Source: Chromera velia | Lineage: Eukaryota; Sar; Chromeraceae | Assembly: GCA_018398765.1 (NCBI GenBank) | Contig: JAHBMJ010004407.1 | Location: 16,753-80,752 of the forward strand | Length of the DNA stretch: 64,000 bases | Reading direction: 5' to 3' | Shown: in pieces, positions 48,101 through 60,021 of the stretch | Position numbering within the stretch: position 1 is the stretch's first letter | Layout of the letters: the number at the start of each line of letters is the position of its first letter | Program-made: the position numbers and the translations under genes | Notes under the pieces: generated by a model | What the model saw: the letters and a program-made list of their open reading frames with translations, nothing else | Database searches by the model: none | What the model was told of the DNA's origin: nothing

Positions 48101-50515
48101 CCTCCGTTGTCTCTCTTAACGATCTTTGGTTTCCCTTTCCCAAGTCTTTGCCACTTCCTTATCCAGTGGATCATTGCTCTCTTTGTCTGACTTTTTTGAG
48201 AAAGAGTCTTCCTGTGCATGAATCTTGTTTTTCCGTTAACAAACAGACTGGCTGGCACCCACCCCGTAAGCATGCAGAAGTCATGCACAACAATATCATT
48301 GAATTCTTCTGTCCTCCCCCCCGGTGTCTGTCTTGCTGGAATTCTTCTCATCGTTGCATTCACTTCTCTGCACTCGCGACAGTCAATCATTTCTGTACAG
48401 TCCCTCACGCGTACACGGTGAGCCATTCCTTTCTCTCTCAAGGTCGCATACAAACGCTTACCTGTCGAGTATCCAAAACGGCAGTGCCACATGTTCAATT
48501 CTCTCTGGGACATCTGATCATCTTGAGCAAGAGAAAAAAAATCGGGTCTGAAGGGTTGAGAGGCTCCCGCCTGCTCTCCACCTGCCATCGCCTTTTCTAT
48601 CGGGGGGGAGACGGGATCATCACCAGAAGAAATCTTCTCTTCCTCAGTGACTGCCAGGCAGACACATTCATTCACTCGTTTAGAAGAAAAAGAAACAAAA
48701 GAAAAAGAAGAAGAAAAAAGAAATGCATGAATTACATGTACACCGTCTCTCTCTTCTAACAATGCTTTAACTTTCTTTCTGTCTCTTGATGAACGCAATT
48801 CAACCCAATAAGGCTTGTCGACTTTCTGCAGACGGAGACTCCGAACAGATAAAAGAGAAACAGGAACCGAACACGAGTATGCACCTTCTATATACACCTC
48901 CTCGATTTCGTTCTCTGGAGACAAAACACTGACACGCGCATGCACGTATCTGTCTGTCTGAAAAGAATCTCCCTTAGCTTTCTCATACGTCACTTTCTTT
49001 CTCCAACTGTCTATAATATAATCATCTAAGTCACGACCAATCATATGTTTACTATAACCAGTATCAGTAAAAGGAAAGCGGACCTCTTCACACTCACAGT
49101 CGTCCTCTGCCAGGGGTGCAAATGGGTTCGAGAAACGAGAACCCCTTGCCGTCTCTCGTCCCATGCCCGAGTGTGATCAATCGCCCTTCCCCCCCCCGGA
49201 GGAGGAAAAGGACCCCCCCTTCTTCAATCTTGTATGCAGGGGCGCCCGCGTAGTAACCCTTCTTACTGCAATCCTTGCACTCGATGTTCTTCTTCTTAGC
49301 CCAGCACTCACCCTTGTGCTTTCTCCTACAGGTGTAGTAGAGCGGATGCTGCCCCCCCTGACCGGAGCTCCCACTCGAACCCTGCCCGGAGGACCCCCCA
49401 GTGTTCTCGTTCTCCCTCTGCCTACCATGATCATTCCCCCTGTTTCTCCCCTTGGGATGGGAGGAACGCCCTGCCTTCTCCCTTCCCCCTTCCCCACCAT
49501 TCTCCTTCTCCTCGATGGCAGCGAACCAGTTGAGGTAAGGACGAATATTGTCCCACAAGAGCGAGTTCAGGTCAAGGAGCATCTCTCCCTTCTGCGCTTT
49601 GATCGCGGTGATGAGGGTGTTCTTTTGGTTGGAGTCGAGGGTGTGGAGGATCATGATCGGCTTCGCTGCCACGTCTTCAATGGGTCTCTGCACCCCCATC
49701 ACTTCCACGTCCAGATTGAACAGACGTCAATGCAGGGTCTTGAACCCAAACTTGATCTTAGGCTTGAGGATCTCTCCAGCTACGCTGTGCTGGTTGGTGT
49801 TGTAGGAGAATTTTTTGACCTTCTCCTCCACTGCCAGTTGCTTCACAAGCAGGTTGGAGAGGTATTCTTCCTTCACATGCCTGAGGATCTCCTTGTGCTT
49901 GAGGCCAGTGCAGAAAAATCGCTTGAGGTTGGACTTGAACCTCGAGTCGTTCTTGGCGGCCTTATACATACCCATCCAGACCACCCTCTTCCACTGACCA
50001 GAAGAGCCAAAACAGGACCTCCGGAGCTCCTCCTTTATGAAATCTCCCCACTGTCTCTCCCAATCCTCGAACCCCTCCTTGGGGTCGAACACAGGCAGAA
50101 GCGCCCAGTCCACCTTCACCTTCTTCCACGAGGAAGACGACACGACAGAGGAAAAATCAGAGGACTCAAACTCGCTGGAAGAGTCCGAGTCATCAGAAGA
50201 GTCCGAATCGTTGCTTGGCATAGCAACAAAAACCTTCTACCATCTCTTGCTCTTTCCGGACTTCTTCTTTTCCAAAATCTTTTCTACGATCTTGGCAATC
50301 TTTTCTTCTCATTTCTTCTCAAGGAGCAAATCGAGTTTGGAATCAAGACTCACTGCGCTGCTGCTTGACTGTGCATCTGCACCTTCTTCTTAGGCCTTCT
50401 TCTTGGCCTCTTCCTTTTCCTTTCTCTTCGGAGCTCTCGTCCGAACCATCTTGAAAAATCCAGAGAGAGCGAGAAAAAGAAAAGAGCAGTCACTCTGACA
50501 TACTGACTGAAAGAC

Positions 50516-50800
50516 TCTAGAAGCCACTAGATCTTCTCAACTAGAAGCTTATCATTAGAGTCTCTTAAAATCTTCTAACAGGGAAAGACTGAAGGACGGG
50601 ATGCATTGCATATTCCCGTTCCTTTCATATTGTTCAGCCGTTTCATCTCATCGCATTTTATGAGCATGCTACTATTGATTGCAATTAATTTAACTTGCAT
50701 GAAGAAGCATGCACATGCATGCATGCCGCTCGGCATGGCTTATCAATCTATGAGGCGGCATGTATGGCGGCGGGCACTTCAGGCATGGCGGCTCAACAAT
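50516..50800 (-). repeat. 5' LTR of copia element 2
   Basis: Direct copy of the LTR at 44878-45160, same orientation. Confidence 0.9.
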
Positions 50801-50889
50801 TAATAGTCGGTCAAAAAAGTTTTGTAATCTGGTACAAATTTTCCTAAATTTTCTCAAACAGTTTGATTATAAAAGCTTTTTATAACTGT

Positions 50890-51140
50890 ATTCAATAAAT
50901 TAATGCCGATCGATGTTGACGATCAATTTATGGATCAAGTATAATCAAGTCAAGAGAATTTACCATGCAATACCATTTAGGCGCCATCATAAAAAAAATG
51001 TATAAAAGAGCGATGTTCAATAAATGGCGGTCGATGTTGATGATCGAGTACGATCCTGTCAAGGAAACTTATCCTGAAATAACTTTCAGGCGCTATTATG
51101 AAAAAACATGTAAAATAAGAGGTATACATCCAAAGAGAGA
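50890..51140. repeat. Imperfect ~124-bp tandem duplication
   Basis: The segment starting ttcaataaattaatgccg at about 50892 recurs at about 51017 as ttcaataaatggcggtcg, with matching order of gatgttgacgatc, atcaagtcaa/atcctgtcaa, gaaaa and the word ttaggcgccatcat / caggcgctattat. A plus frame (50965-51306, very Lys/Arg-rich at the end) crosses it and is not trusted as a gene. Confidence 0.6.
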
Positions 51141-51309
51141 AACAAAAAGGGGGAAGAGAATGAAGAAAGCAGTGACAGAAAGAAAGAAGAAACACAGAAC
51201 AGGTAAAGAGGATAGAAGAGGTGATGGGAGAAAAGATAGAAGAGCAGAAAAGCGAAATGTGGAAGGTTGTCAGGATAGTAAATTGTTAAAGACAGTCCTC
51301 AGATAGGGC

Positions 51310-53300
51310 GGCCCAGTCAGAACTTTTCAGTGAACATAGGCAAAGTTTAACAGAAAGATCAAAATTCGGGAAGTAAACTAAGTCAGGCAGACAGAATAGG
51401 CACCTAGCTAGAATAATGAGAAAGCTGCAGTCAAATAGATAGGGAGGCAGAACTGTGAGCACAGTCAGAAAAGAAGACCTAGAAGCTAGAAGAAGACAAA
51501 ATCAGAAATGTGGTTAGGCATACAAGAAGGCATCCCTGCACGACAGCCAACAGGCAAGTAGGTAGGAATACGCTGAGTCATGCCGGAAGGAAACGTCAAG
51601 ACAGATTCTGAAGCAGAGTGGGATTGCAACTTCTGAATCTCATAGTTTGTTTGTAAGGTGGCATGTAGAGATATGTATAGCTGAAAAGTCGGATAAGAGG
51701 TTGGAATTAAGAGAAATAGCATAAGAGAGGCAAGATAAGAAAAGTGAAATGCAAGTGAAGAGATGAGATGTGAGCAAACAGGGTCACTGAGAGAGTAGCC
51801 TGTGTGTCTGTCTGTCTGTCTGTCTGTCTGCCTGCCTGCCTGCCTGCCTGCCTGGCAGTGCCTATGTCTGCGTGTTTGCATATCTCTCTGCCTTTCTGCG
51901 ATTCTGCCAGTGTCATTCTCTCATTTTATGGGTCTGCCTATTCTGTTGTTTGGTATATCTGCCTGCCTGCCTGCCTACCTGCCTGCCTGCATGCCCACCT
52001 GTTTGCGCCAGGTGATAGCTGGGGCATAAGAGCAATGAGTTGATGGCTGACAGTGTGGGCACAAAAAAGCGAGAACCAAACATGAAAGAGAATACAGCAG
52101 GAAGAGGCGATACATTGGAATCAGAGCACTGAACTGAGAAGACTGAGATTTAATAAGACTCGATGTGAGAGCTGATGTAAGCGTGAAAGGCTCGGCGAAG
52201 AGGCAACTTAGATGACAGTGGGAGAGATGTGGCGTACAAAAGTGCAATAAGAACAGTGAAACAAAATAGATTGTTATACGAAAGCATGCAGTGAAACCGA
52301 TTATTATGGGATCGAGTGGTGATAAGATGAATAGAGATTAATATATACACGCTAAGTGAATGCATGATCGAATGCGAGCAACAGACCTGCATAAGTGAAC
52401 ATATCGGCGCAGTGAGCTAACACGACCACATCATTTTAGGCAGTCGGAGAGCTGCAGGATACATGCAGATAACGAGGATCGTGCAATGATACAGGCAAGC
52501 GGAAAGGAAAAAATAGAGTGCAGTGGGATAAAGCAAACAAATGAGAGGCATTGAGAGGACACAATGAGATGAAAGCAATATAAGAATGAGGCTAGTATAA
52601 ACAGTAAGTCGCAGACACAGTGCTGGTGGTTGTAGATTGTATACATGTATAATTGCACATCTTTGGAGCAACATGCAAATGAAGTGCATGGCTAACAAAA
52701 CGGCTATATTAAATACGGCCAAAAAAAATTTTAGATAAAAATATAATGCAAGAGTGCATCTCAGAGGGCAGTTTATGGTCTGACGCTGCAAAAAGCTCTA
52801 TATACTACGCGCAGTTGCATAAACAATCAAGGTTTATACCCCGCGCGGACGTTTAAATGAACCGCGACATGGCTGGTCGAGGCACTAACCTACTAGGTAT
52901 TAGGTGTGTTACGTAACTTTGGTAAAAGTTCTGCACACACAGGATTATAACATACATATAGTTAGATTGTCAATTAAATTAACGTGATACATCCATGTAA
53001 CGAGTTGGGTGAGTGCCTCAGGGGGCATCGATCAGTGCATGGTTGTGATGGTATGTCTCGACCGTGCATGTTTATGCAAATGCGCGATGTCTCAGGGCTC
53101 CCGGGCCAAGTTGAGCTGCCCTCCAAGGCAAAATATATATTGACTCACCTTGATTCCACAAATTAATTCGATTAAAAAAAAAAGATGACATCGATCTCCC
53201 CCCTAAAAAATAGAATGTATGATCGCGTGATATCAGGGCTTTTCGGCTGATCTCAGTAAAGCTAAGCTGCCCCCCGAAGCGATCGCTGCCATGCATACAG
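51310..53300. other. Intergenic stretch with short repeats, no gene recognised
   Basis: Purine-rich, imperfectly repetitive DNA. Contains tgtc/tgcc tetranucleotide runs at 51,804-51,857 and 51,960-51,995. Minus-strand hydrophobic frames (up to 131 residues) follow from the base composition and have no domain. Confidence 0.55.
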
Positions 53301-53339
53301 ATGTTGCATGATGTTGTATGGCAGAACCCTCAGACCGCG

Positions 53340-53960
53340 GTGTCTGCGTTGAAGGCTACTTATATTTCGATCTATCCGCAGAGCTCTCTGACATCTGATT
53401 GGAGTGACGGTCATATCTCTGACCTGCAAGATAAAAGAATTGTAAAGGGAAAGTTAATGCTGAAGCTGAAGCTCCAACTAGGAATTATAAGTGTGATTGT
53501 GCAAGCCTTCTGTCATGTAAGCATCTTCTGTGTGGCAGCAGTCTTTGTGGCTGCCTGGGCAGCCACCTTATTCAACTCTCTTGTGTGCGTATCAGACGTA
53601 AGCTAGGTATGCCCTGACAGCTGTGAAAACGTCGATAGAAGTCCTGAAGTGGAATGGCTTGACTGATCATAAGCGATCCAGCCTGAGAGACAAGCTGGTC
53701 GTCGCGCTGGTAAAGGCCTTCACAGCCATTGACACGATTGAGTTGGACCTCCTCTGATATGGGGGAGGTCAGAGCAAACAGCAGGCTCTTGCCTTCAAGA
53801 GACATGCATGCAGATTAATGAGGCCAAGGAAAAGCTGACCAGGGACATCGAAAAGCTTTGAAATTCGCTGGTCTCGCATTATTCTTGGGACAGTGCCTTT
53901 GGAACGCCAATTCAGAGTGCCTCTGAGGCCATCGTATCCCTCGAAAACACAGTCAAAGAA
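53340..53960 (+). pseudogene. Decayed copy A of an unrecognised gene
   Basis: Similar over about 600 bp to 54,725-55,320. Shared protein-like words include a membrane-like segment (VAAVFVAAWAATLFNSLVCV), then NGLTDHKRSSLRDKLVVALV and FTAIDTIELDLL. Several stops and frame changes are present. No family recognised. Confidence 0.45.
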
Positions 53961-54589
53961 CTGCAAGATGCCCGTCTGGTATTCCTGGTAAGAGTTGAGC
54001 TTGAGGGAGGTTCCATCTGGAGGAGTATCACAGATGACCGTTGGTCTCCTTCTTTTCTCTCCACTTGTGCAGACTGTTCATCTGTTTGATAGCCAGCTTT
54101 TTTGACCATCCATGCTTTACCAAAGATGTATGTAGGGCATTGCCAACTTGGAGACCACAGACTTTGCTTGAGTCTAAGACTTTTATTGCGTTTATGCAGA
54201 CGGAGTACAGGAGGGGGATTGCATGACACTGTGCACCGATCTAGTTTCTTTCGTTGTCTTTCCCTTCCTAAGCTGACTTATTATCCCCGTTTCCCTCTTA
54301 CAGTTGCAACGGAACTATGCGAGGCTCTGTGGGACACACTCACCAGCGAAATAGGAATCTGTGTGGGCTCTAGGTGTAGGCTTTTTCATGGGACGTGAGG
54401 CCGAACAGCTCCTCATAAAGCTCCACAACCGGGATGTTGTGTGGTTAACGCATAGAGGAGGCCGGAGAAGGAGGGGAAGAGGGGGTGATGAGAGAATTCT
54501 TGCGAGTTTGAAATTCTATGGAGGACCTGACCCAGGTGAACTGCCTCACTATCGAAGAACTGCTGGGTCGATCTATCCATCCACCCCCA

Positions 54590-55330
54590 GGTCAAGGCTG
54601 TCATGGAGGGCAATGAGGTAGGTTTCAAGAGGGGGGACCTGGCCTTCGAGTTTATTTGGGAGATGAAGGGGGACTCAGCATTGTTTATGGTGTCCCGCAC
54701 TGAAATGAGGGATGATCTGATGGAGATTCTCCTTGTCACGTGCCACCTGCATCTCAATCTATCAGTAGAGCCCTCTGGTATCTGATTGGAGAGTGGTAAA
54801 GGGAAAGTTACACGCCGTAAGAGTCCCAGGCTGAAGCTCTAACACCGGTTGAGATTTAAACTTGAGAAGTATGACTAGGTAAGCCTCGTGTCTGGCATCT
54901 TCTACGTGGTAGCGGTCCCTGTGACTGTGTAGGTAGCCACCTTATTCGACTCTCTTGTGTGTGTATGTCTGGTGCAAATTATATCCTGACCAGCATAAAA
55001 ACGTTAGAATAGAATAGAATTGGAACTAGAGGTGTTAGAATAGAATGGCTAGACTGACCACAAGCGTCTAACCTGAGAAAGAAGCTGGCCATCGCGGTAG
55101 TAAAGACCTTTACGCCGTTCACGGCCATTGACACCTAGATTAACATGATTGAGTTGGACCTCTTCCGATATGCAGAACGAACAGTAGGCTGTTGCCCTCA
55201 AGAGACAGCTCAATGAGGCCAAAAAAAAGCTGACCAGGGCCATCGAGAAGCTTTCGCTTGTCTCTCGCTATTCCTGGGACAGTGCCGTTGGGAGGCCCAT
55301 TCAGAATGCCTCTGAGCTAGGCGAACGGAT
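54590..55330 (+). pseudogene. Decayed copy B of the same unrecognised gene
   Basis: Begins with an open piece (54603-54785) reading GFKRGDLAFEFIWEMKGDS and SRTEMRDDLMEILLV, whose end aligns with the start of copy A. It then follows copy A through the membrane-like segment, the Lys-rich helix and a final coiled segment (LNEAKKKLTRAIEKLSLVS). Multiple in-frame stops. A tandem duplication of a host gene or an element gene is likely. Confidence 0.45.
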
Positions 55331-55430
55331 CCCCCAAAAGCTCACTCTCATGGACACGTGTCGTCCAGTGCTACTCATTCCATTTGTCCTGCAATGTCTG
55401 CAGAGTCTAAGATAGATCGGGGAGTAGGCC

Positions 55431-55760
55431 TTGAAGACGGGCCTGATAGAAGAGGACTATCATATCATATGGGAAGCTACCACAGGTCGCCACAGGTTTG
55501 GCTTGTTTTCAATTGGTGTGCGTTGCACTGTCAGTGAGACCAACCAAGGCTTGGTTACTCCCATCGTCGGGGAGCCAGTAGATCCCAATGTCCCCTACAC
55601 GGAGATTTTTGGGATTCGATGGGGGGGCAGTTATTCAGATCATGAGGAGAAGCGGCTCCGAAGTGACGTTTCGCTAACCCAACGGAGCTCCTCTAAGATG
55701 CTAACAGCCCCATCCATAGACAGAGCTGGATACCCCTGCAGGGTGGTGACGGATTGCTGA
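55431..55760 (+). pseudogene. Open piece downstream of copy B, possibly its continuation
   Basis: A 109-residue frame with ordinary composition: YHIIWEATTGRHRFGLFS, then TPIVGEPVDPNVPYTEIFG. The opposite strand is also open here. It lies in the expected direction for a 3' part of the duplicated gene. No family recognised. Confidence 0.3.
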
Positions 55761-56119
55761 TCAGATTTGGCAGCGGTTCGGAGCCAGGTGGAGAGTGTAG
55801 GTTTGCACAGGTGACTGAGCCTGTCGAAGACCACGCCAGTGTCCTGCAGAAAGTCCCAGCTCCCCACGGTCCCAACAGAAAGTTCAGTGTGGAAACTTTA
55901 ATGCGAAGGGGGGGTTCTAACTGCATGCGAATATTCGCTCTAAGAGAAGTTTCTACATAGCTGTCAGAGGTAAAATCTTCACTAAAGCTTTGCAGGACCT
56001 CATCCAAGTCTCTCGCAAGATTCTGCTGCTGTTTGGTAGAACAAGCCCTTTTTGAAAAGAACGCGTGCATAACTTATGGGTGAATTTCAAACAGCTACAC
56101 CCACATATATACTGGTTTA

Positions 56120-57113
56120 CACTACGTGCGAAAATCGGCTTCGATGTTGCAGCTAACTTCGCTACATGAGATTGTATTCGCACGTCGGTTAGAAGCTGAG
56201 CGCGCTCGCGAGATGGTTCCTTTCGAGCCCCGACCCGACAGTCTTCCTATCGATGTCATACATCGATTGAAAGCTCACATCGATCCTGCAAAGATAAACA
56301 GAGTCCCAAAGCTTACAGCAGCCTCCTTCTAGCAGAAAGGCAATCAAACAAAGGGCAGACAGGTTGCTGCAAGGCTGCGAAGGCCTATGGGAAGGCCGAT
56401 CTAATAGCTGACCGATCGCTTTTGAATCGCGCGGAGTGAACTTCAAGGCCAAAATGGAGTCCCAAGCACTTTCTCAAGGCCTTCTTGGCCTTCTAGAGGC
56501 CTGCTCTCTTACAAAGAAGCAGAGAAGAGACCGTCAAAGTCTGTAAAAACCTCTAGAGGTTCGCCAGGAAAGAAAGAAGATCAATAGAAGGCAGTCTAAC
56601 TTCAGATGAAGTTCAGTAGGGAAGCTTGCAACACTGTGACAGTTTGCAGTTGCAACAACGACTTTGAAATGCTATGCATTTCGATCTCTATTTAGTGAAT
56701 TGCAACACAAAAGACCCAGCATCTCAGAGCTCTACTTACTACTGACGGCTTGTTATGTCGATGAGCCTGCGATTCGCCTCCTGAGTGAAGCTAGCTTCGC
56801 CGCTGAAGAGGCTGAAATCCTCTCCAGACGGCCAAAATTGCACCAGATTGAGAAATTTGATGCGCGTGCATGCATGCTTTTCACGCGTGCAACACCTAGC
56901 TTTTTCAAGCAACACATTGCGCCAAGCGGGCTTGCCGGGGCCGCGCGCGCAGAGGCCGGTCACAGCGCAAAACTCAAAAAAGGGCCGCTTTGTCACAGCG
57001 CACATTTCGTTGTGACAATTAAAGCTAGGTGTTGCACGCTTCTGACCGACGTGCAAATATAATCTCGTGCCGGGTTTTTAGCTGCACATCAAAGCCGATT
57101 TTCGCACGTAGTG
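56120..57113. mobile_element. CACTA (EnSpm-type) non-autonomous DNA transposon, 994 bp
   Basis: The ends read CACTACGTGCGAAAATCGGC on both strands, with inverted similarity continuing about 75 bp inward (agctaa, gagatt, ttgcacgtcggt, agaagc). Three-base direct repeats TTA flank it (56117-56119 and 57114-57116), as expected for CACTA elements. The interior has one plus frame (56664-57062, 132 residues) with no transposase motif; it runs into the right inverted repeat. Confidence 0.75.
56664..57062 (+). CDS. Hypothetical frame inside the CACTA element
   Basis: 132 residues; the first half (ELQHKRPSISELYLLLTAC, then EASFAAEEAEILSRRPKLH) looks like a helical protein, the second half is encoded by the terminal repeat. 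Probably a captured or chance frame. Confidence 0.2.
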   Translation: MKCYAFRSLFSELQHKRPSISELYLLLTACYVDEPAIRLLSEASFAAEEAEILSRRPKLHQIEKFDARACMLFTRATPSFFKQHIAPSGLAGAARAEAGHSAKLKKGPLCHSAHFVVTIKARCCTLLTDVQI

Positions 57114-57116
57114 TTA

Positions 57117-59384
57117 GCTAGCACATATCAATCAATCAATGAATACATAAGCAACACGGCACACAACTTATGACACAAGACTTAGCCACTTTAAAAGTTT
57201 AACTGTGAAATGACAATGTATATAAACTATATATTTATATTTATACTAAGCAGGGTCTAGCGCAGATTCATAAATTTAGTCGATCTTAAATCTAATCTTT
57301 AATCTATTTAAATTAAAGTGAAATATGGCTTGGGTCCAGTCGGATGGACCAAGGCGATGGGCACCATGCCCCGCCACGCCGCCGCACTGTATCTCTGTAT
57401 TAGGAGATACGCGCATTTATGTAAACCATATTTTATAACATTCGTACACACTGTTGTGTGCATGTATTACAAGCAGTGCAGTAAGGAAATGATGAACTGA
57501 GAACAGGATGAGAACAGGATGTTGTGAAAATAAGAGAGTAGAGACACAATTCTCTCTGTATATACTCTTCACCGAACCTTATGACTCCATGATTAAGTGA
57601 ATTGATCATCCTACCTTCATTCTAGCCTGCTGTGATCTCTGTGCAACACTAAGTAGTACAACACTACCTACATTCCCCTGTAGCCTCCTTGATTCTATCT
57701 CTTAATCCTCCTCTCTCTCTGCACCAACGAATCAATCACTAATTTCACTATTAAATACTAGGTGCATCACAATAAAAAAAATTAAAGTCAATTCCTTTTT
57801 TTTCTTGCCAACAATGTTAGGTAATTAATAAACAACTGTTATTAAACTTTGACGTAACTGTTATTTTCATGTTCTAGTTCATGTTGCAATATAAAAAAGA
57901 AAAAAAATAGAAAAAAATAATTAAAACCAACATAGGTTTACTTTCTTTTTTTGCTGTGATAAGCTTTGTTTTTAGTCATTCCTGGAGTTTATAAAAAAAA
58001 TGAATCACCAGTAGATTTCGACATTAAATGACCCAATTGAGAGTCTAATTTGTGACCCCAAATATTTTTAAACACGCTCTACATCTAGCTCTACATGCTA
58101 GTACGTGTACGTAAAAATTAGCGGTATATGCATCATTGGTTCAAACATGTAATACGTAGGTCATACCTTGAATGTCGGTTGGCTTGAATTCTGAATTCAA
58201 ATCATGTGAGCCTAAGATCAGCGAAAAGCCGTTGAGGCTCTTATAGCATGCACTAGAGCATGCACCCCAACTGCACTGAACTGCTTCCCAAAAATTGTGT
58301 GCTTGCAGAGATGCCTGCATGCAATCGACGCTTCCTGCTACCCATCAAGAGCGAGCATTGTTTGGCTTAATTTGCATGAAGAACGACTCGGAAAAAGGGC
58401 TTTGTGAGACTCGTGAGAATGCGGTCGATTACTCATTGAGGACCCTGCTCTCAGCGGATCTCCATCGATTGGCAGGTCGATAGAGCTGGAACCGGATTGC
58501 GCTGTACGTGAGGTGATGACCTGAGCAGTCGCGATGATGATAATCCTCTTTCCTTTCCGGGGGAGTCGATGAACGCACGCATACATTCATACTCTCTGTC
58601 TGTCTGTCTGTCTCTCACGTAAAAGGGAGGGAGAAGGCCTTCAGCGAGTTGAGAGTTCAGTGTGAGGTGGCACGAATGATAGAGCAGCCGGAGCAGGTAA
58701 AAACGACAGAACGAATAGGAAGAATAGCAGGCTACAAGCTAGGAGAGTACCTTCAGTGAATGCCCGCTTCTCACGTAAATTGTTCGTATGAGTGACTAAA
58801 AGAAGAAGGAGCCATCCTGTCAGTCAATTCACACCCACCCACCGTGACATTCCTTCTCTTGTGCCCTGTAGATGCATGCGCTTTCTTTCAAAGATCAGAC
58901 CGAAGAGTCCGACTCAAACCTCACAACAATTGTCTCCCCTGCCTTCCCTCGTCAGACTCTCAAGACGATCAGAAGATTCGCTTGGAGTTTCCACACTGCA
59001 CGCACGCATGCATACATCCATCGCAAATCTAGATCAACGGCTGTGTAGCACTGAACTGCGTCCTTCCCTTGCTGGAAAGGTGTCCGTCTGGATCGATGGT
59101 CGGAGGGAAAGGTCCGAGGGTGAATGAATGGATGGATGGATCAATGAATGGATAGATGGATGGATGGATGGGACCACATGTATCATTGGCGTTTGAATGA
59201 CCGAGGCAAGCAGCCACTCCCCCGTCTCTCTTTGTGCCCACGCGTCCATGCAGTCAAGTCTTAATTCGTCTCGGAAAGTCTCGAAGGATCGATAAGTCGA
59301 GAATCAATGGAATCTCCCTATACTGCCCTGGCAAGGGGCTACTTGCTCGACTGACTAACTGACTGACTGACTCTTTAATTTCGG
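57117..59384. other. Intergenic stretch, no gene recognised
   Basis: AT-rich from 57,120 to 58,260, then mixed sequence with ctgt and ggat tetranucleotide runs (58,596-58,615; 59,125-59,172). I searched the minus strand here for a receiver domain that could extend the kinase gene and saw none. Confidence 0.55.
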
Positions 59385-59981
59385 TCATCGACGCTTCCTC
59401 GCTTCTTCGCTTCGAAAACCCAGCGCCTCCATTTCCGTCAGACTGTCTTGAGCCGACGTTCCATTCATGCTTTGACAGTCTGCCAGTTGGAAGGGCATGC
59501 GGATCACAAACGAGCAGCCGTGGCCCTTTCCGCGAGAGGTCATCGTCAGGTTGCCTCCGTGGGCGGAAACAATTTCTCTGGCGATGCCTGCACATACGCG
59601 CGCACACACGGACGGGCATCGTATTTGCGGTCACTCAGACGCGCACACAAGAGAGCGAGCTAGAGAGAGAGAGAGAGTAGAGGTGTCAGCAAGACCCCAG
59701 GAAAATCAGAACCCGTTAATTGCGGTAAGGTGAACTTCCGTGATTACTCCACAAAGCTGCAATGACAAAACGTTCAGAAACACACATCATGTAATGCAGC
59801 GCTCCAAACTTTCTTTGGCTGTCTGCTAACTCGGAAATTCACTCCCAGTGGAACTTTTGCGTTGATGCATGGATCGATACAGAAGGCAGTAGCTAAGGAG
59901 AACCGACAACCTGTTCTTACCTCTTGCTAGCCAAACCAAACATCGGACTACCCCGTATTCCGACACACACACACACGCGCG

Positions 59982-60021
<40 letters not shown>

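Larger units (their letters stand above)
44878..50800 (-). mobile_element. Ty1/copia LTR retrotransposon 2, minus strand, broken, older than element 1
   Basis: Bounded by direct LTRs (44878-45160 and 50516-50800) that differ at about 6-7% by hand count, so it is older than element 1. Read on the minus strand the parts are in copia order: gag (about 50.2-49.7 kb), a Cys/His knuckle region and protease (about 49.5-48.9), integrase (about 48.6-47.6), reverse transcriptase with its YVDD box (about 47.0-46.2) and RNase H (about 46.2-45.7). The frame is broken in about half a dozen places. A G-rich tract next to the 45160 LTR fits a polypurine tract. Its LTRs and proteins are unlike those of element 1, so the two are different lineages. 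Confidence 0.9.

Noticed and set aside
51486-52791. Minus-strand hydrophobic frames
   Set aside because: Composition-driven; no domain, start context or splice sites.
58260-59384. Search for a receiver or cyclase domain downstream of the kinase rhodopsin
   Set aside because: No receiver-like Asp pocket or cyclase motif seen in any minus-strand frame.
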